From Populus alba (taxonomy: Eukaryota > Streptophyta > Magnoliopsida > Malpighiales > Salicaceae), in the NCBI RefSeq assembly GCF_005239225.2, contig NC_133298.1:1612001-1676000 (forward strand): a stretch of DNA of 64,000 nt, read 5' to 3'. The notes under the pieces are model-generated. The model made no database searches. It was given only the letters and a program-made list of their open reading frames with translations, and had not been told where the DNA came from. Every line of letters starts with the position of its first letter. Position 1 is the stretch's first letter. The translations under genes were made by a program, and so were the position numbers. This document shows, piece after piece, positions 60,443 to 64,000 of this stretch.

Positions 60443-62540
60443 ATGGAGAATATATTTATTTTATGTTTATTTATTTATTGTAGTTTTTTTCTCTCAAATT
60501 TAATTTCGACGATAATTTTTTTTATAATTTTTAGTAGAATTTATTGTGTTTATTTAACAGTTCACAAATCTAACTAACCATTCGACACTCAAAATTGCCT
60601 TGGCTTTATTATTTTACACGTAATTGACCCTTCTTACACACAATTATCGAGGAAGATCTTAAGATTTGAATTAAGCTGTAATTAGTGAATCATTGAAAAC
60701 TGATTTATTGTGTTTTTAAAGTATTTTTATTTAAAAATAAAAAATATTAAATTTATTTTTATTTTTTATTTTTTAATATAAACACATTAAAATTATTAAA
60801 AAATATTAAAAAACATCAATTTAATATTTTTTAAATAAAAATATTTATAGAAAAAAACATTTGCAAATAAAAACCATCCCACTCCAAATAAATATACTTT
60901 TTTATTTTTTAAATTGTTTTTCATCTAAAAAATATTAAATTAATATTTTTTTAAATATTTTTCAATAAGTTTTAATGTATTTATATAAAAAAATATTATT
61001 TTAAAACATTTTTCAATTGAAACCACCATAATCAACATTACTAAACATACTTAGATTTTTTTTATGAAAAAATGGATTTTTTATTTATTTTTTAACAAAG
61101 TCACGTTATTTCAATTTTTTTAAAAAAAATTGAAATGAATTAGTTTTTTTAAAAAAAGAAACCTAAAATGAAATTTTTATGTTTTTTAGGTTTAAAAAAA
61201 TTGGGTTCCACGACTAGAAATTGAGGTAGATGCATTCATATGTCAATATTCCTCGACAAATAACCGACACGAGTTGCTTCCTCCACAGGGAGACACGACT
61301 CTCACCTACCATCAATATTCTTTATTTATACTTGCTAGAAAGATATCGGTCGATTCTCTGAGTTACCTGTTTCGGTTGAACACTGTTACTGGAGAAGATG
61401 GTGGACTGGAAGAATCTGGAAGAGGACATGGAAGATTTCGTGAGTCAGATTTCTAGCCATCTTGTGGTTTAGATTTTGGAATGTGGATTAAAGCCTTTCA
61501 CACACCATCTATTTCATGCGTGCTAACGTCGTTTTCAATTTTCATTCGTCCGCCCAGATCTCCCTGGGATCGGAAGCTAATATACAGCTAAATGTTATTT
61601 ATTTTTATGTTTTAAAAATATTTTAAAAAAATTAAATATTTTTTATTTTTTATTTTTCTGATTGTTTTAAATGTGCTATTTACATTTTAATGTGATAATT
61701 TTAAAAATAAATTTTAAAAAAAATATATATTATTTTTAAGTTTGCAAAAATACTTTAAAAATAATTATTATCACAATACTAAACAAACAAGTTATAAGTA
61801 TCTTTTGCCCATAGTTTGCCTTTAAAAAAAAAAATATTAAGTTAGTAATTTTTTTTAATATTTTTAAATAATTTTAACATGATGATGTTGAAAAATATAT
61901 ATATATAAAAAAAAAAAATTTGGTTTTTCTCCGTATGATCCTAGATGTGCCAAAAAAATTTTGTAAATACAATAATTCTAATGCGAATGATCAACTTAAA
62001 ACTTAATAAGAAAAAAAAAATTAATCTTAATATGTAAAAAAACTGATCTAAAAATATTATTAGAGCTAAAACAATAAGAAAGGATAAAATGTCTACCGCA
62101 AAATCCATTGATGACTGATCACCTAAGAAATTTTTTCATAGAAGAAAAGAGGACGAGGATGGCAAAGATTCTGGTCGGTTTGATGATATCGTACTAATTA
62201 TGTTCTTGAGACTCGGAGGAAAACATTTCCACCCAAGCCGGCAAAGCATCATATCCAAGTAGGATAATATATATCCGATCAGATGCCTGGTTCCTTTCCT
62301 TTTTCCTGTAAATTACGTTCACATGCCATGCTGAGGTGGTCGCAGAGATTGCTGATTCGGTGAAGAAACTGCATTTTGAAAAACCACAAAAACAAATCCA
62401 AAAACGACAACACTATCAGTCTTCGATCGATCAAGTATAAACGCATTCAGTTAAACTCATTCATCTTTGAAGCTGCATGGTTCATAGCACATAAACTGGA
62501 GCATCATAGCAAGCTGAGAAAGCAACGACTTCTTGACAGT
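60443..62540. other. AT-rich intergenic region with MITE-like repeats
   Basis: No gene supported. Stretches at about 60700-60890 and 61590-61800 contain the same AT-rich MITE-like core found at 18541 and elsewhere. The short ORF at 61274-61456 shows no motif. Confidence 0.55.
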
Positions 62541-62558
62541 GGAATCAATGATCCATAC

Positions 62559-63710
62559 CTTGTTTATTCTTTGACCTATGACACCAGTGGATTCAATCAA
62601 CACTTCTTCTGGTTTCAATTTCAGAAAATCGAGGATAAAAGGCACAAATGAGAAGTGAATAAGAATCCAGTTAGAACATGAACTTGGTGAAGTTGAGATG
62701 TTCAACTCCAAGCTCTGGTACTGATGGAGAAAGAATTAACATTCAAATCATGTCTACTGGGCATGAAGGTCATTATTTCAAAAAAAAGGAAAGAAGCAAC
62801 AGTTGATTGTGGCTGAATGTTTTTTTTTTTTTTTTTTTTTTAAGGGCATAAAATAGCACTTGCCATCATTTCAGAACAGTTTCATGTGACATAATTCACT
62901 TACATGACCTGAGTCACTGCAATTTGTCGATCAAAAGCAAGCAACTCAAGCGGTTTAACCTATCTACCTGAGAGGTAAATAATCACCATAACCTCAAATC
63001 TAAAAGTCCCATAACTTGTAAAACTAAAAACTGAGACCTCACCTGCAACTGTAGCATCAACATCACAACTAACAAGTGCAAGTTCAGGTTTCTCCCCTTT
63101 GGCATGCAATCCACCATACATCCCTTTTGAACCCCTTCGCAGCAGTAACTTCCCCAGGAATCTACCACAAAAGTTGCAAACTTGGTAGCCATTTTATAGA
63201 AACCAAATAAAAGACACCCATAAACCAGTATTCAATAAACTCAAAGCTCTTCTAAAATAACAACCAAAAAAAGAAAAAATTAGACAAAATCCAACATTGA
63301 CTGTAGCACTATTCATCGAGGTAATTAACTCTTAATTGAACAAAAACCCATCATGATTTTTACGCACTAAAGTAACATTTGTGGTCATCTCAAGAACAAA
63401 AATAGAAAAAAACCATCAATGCTAACATCATTAAAAGACTAGAAAATACAGAATAACAGTCAAGCAATAAAATCTTGAACCTTGAAACAAATAGTGGGCT
63501 AAGCTTACTTGTTGCCATGGTCCTTCAGGGAGAAAAATAGGAGCAGCAGGTGTATAATTAGAGGCCTCACTCATACTTGATAACGATGAGACAGTCACTG
63601 AAAATACTTTAAAGCTTCTCTTACTCAAACAAACGACCTCAAAACCTGCAAATCATCAAGCTTTGAGGAACTATGAAGTTCAGGGAATTTTAGAGAGCAC
63701 AAATATACAT
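62559..63710 (-). pseudogene. ARGJ: Partial ArgJ (glutamate N-acetyltransferase) gene copy
   Basis: Exon-like pieces of the plastid bifunctional ArgJ (ornithine acetyltransferase/N-acetylglutamate synthase, arginine biosynthesis) lie in order on the minus strand. 63509-63710: N terminus with LKFPELHSSSKLDDL and SNYTPAAPIFLPEGPWQQ, ending at GTAAGC. 63043-63161: IPGEVTAAKGFK, then, in another frame, MYGGLHAKGEKPELALVSCD and VDATVAG, ending at GTGAGG. 62559-62608: EEVLIESTGVIGQRINK, ending at GTATGG. Frame changes occur near 63695, 63645 and 63125. The region expected between the second and third pieces (the FTTNVVAAAPV segment and beyond) is absent, and the catalytic second half is not found. 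So it is a truncated duplicate with introns kept, not a processed copy. Some frame changes could be sequence errors; the missing exons could not. Confidence 0.78.
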
Positions 63711-64000
63711 CCTTTTGGAATTGGCGCCGAATGTAGAAGCTGAAACCGCCGCTGCCGCCGCTTATCTTGGTGGTCTTTTAGCTGTTTGATCGTTTGGTGA
63801 CTGTCAAAGTAATTTTTATTTAAAAAATATATTAAAATAATTTTTTATTTTTTTTTTATAATCAATACATTAAATAATATAAAAACAAAAAAAAAAATTT
63901 AAAAATCATTTTTTAAAAAAAAACGTTTTACAACCGGAAAAACAATATGGGCGGTATACACCGTAGCAGCAGAGTGACTAGTGAGTGGCGGCTTCTTTTT
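63711..64000. other. Upstream of ArgJ copy
   Basis: Holds the former ArgJ leader and promoter. A MITE-like AT-rich core lies at about 63810-63930. No other gene seen. Confidence 0.45.

Overview
The window looks like nuclear DNA of a woody eudicot, most likely a poplar or willow relative (Salicaceae). Introns are AT-rich with GT..AG borders, transposons are interspersed and nested, and the recognisable single genes are plant-type: USB1, a U-type cyclin, plastid MSRA4, a SUVH methyltransferase and ArgJ. The species call is inference. No CRISPR array, operon or bacterial feature is present.

Layout. 0-1.4 kb: complete six-exon USB1 (minus). 3.6-5.03 kb: telobox/site II promoter followed by about five box C/D snoRNA-like units (plus), the most interesting RNA locus. 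8.6-9.4 kb: secreted glycine-rich protein gene with a frameshift. 11.6-17.95 kb: SUVH pseudogene split inside its SRA domain by a Ty1/copia element (11797-17008, minus) with intact LTRs and TSD but a broken polyprotein. 18-25 kb: AT-rich repeats, a ~0.5-kb tandem duplication, and copy A of a ~2.5-kb segmental duplication. 25.8-32.2 kb: DUF4220/DUF594 membrane-protein gene (minus) with extra coiled-coil exons and a broken middle. 34.7-36.9 kb: decayed second copia element (plus), cut by a 10.6-kb non-coding LTR element (36906-47469, minus, Ogre/Tat-like) that carries about 1.5 kb of hairpin-forming tandem repeats. 47.8-50.3 kb: copy B of the segmental duplication, with a SINE that copy A lacks. 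51-52.7 kb: CYCU4-type cyclin (minus). 53-53.6 kb: LINE reverse transcriptase remnant. 58.3-60.4 kb: plastid MSRA4 (minus). 62.5-63.7 kb: partial, frameshifted ArgJ copy (minus).

The genes do not form one pathway. USB1 (U6 snRNA 3' end maturation) and the C/D cluster (putative rRNA 2'-O-methylation guides) both act in nuclear RNA maturation, but lie about 2.5 kb apart on opposite strands with no visible shared regulation. Several breaks (glycine-rich protein, ArgJ, DUF594, differences between the two long LTRs) are single-base indels, many in homopolymers, so part of the apparent pseudogenisation may be base-calling error.
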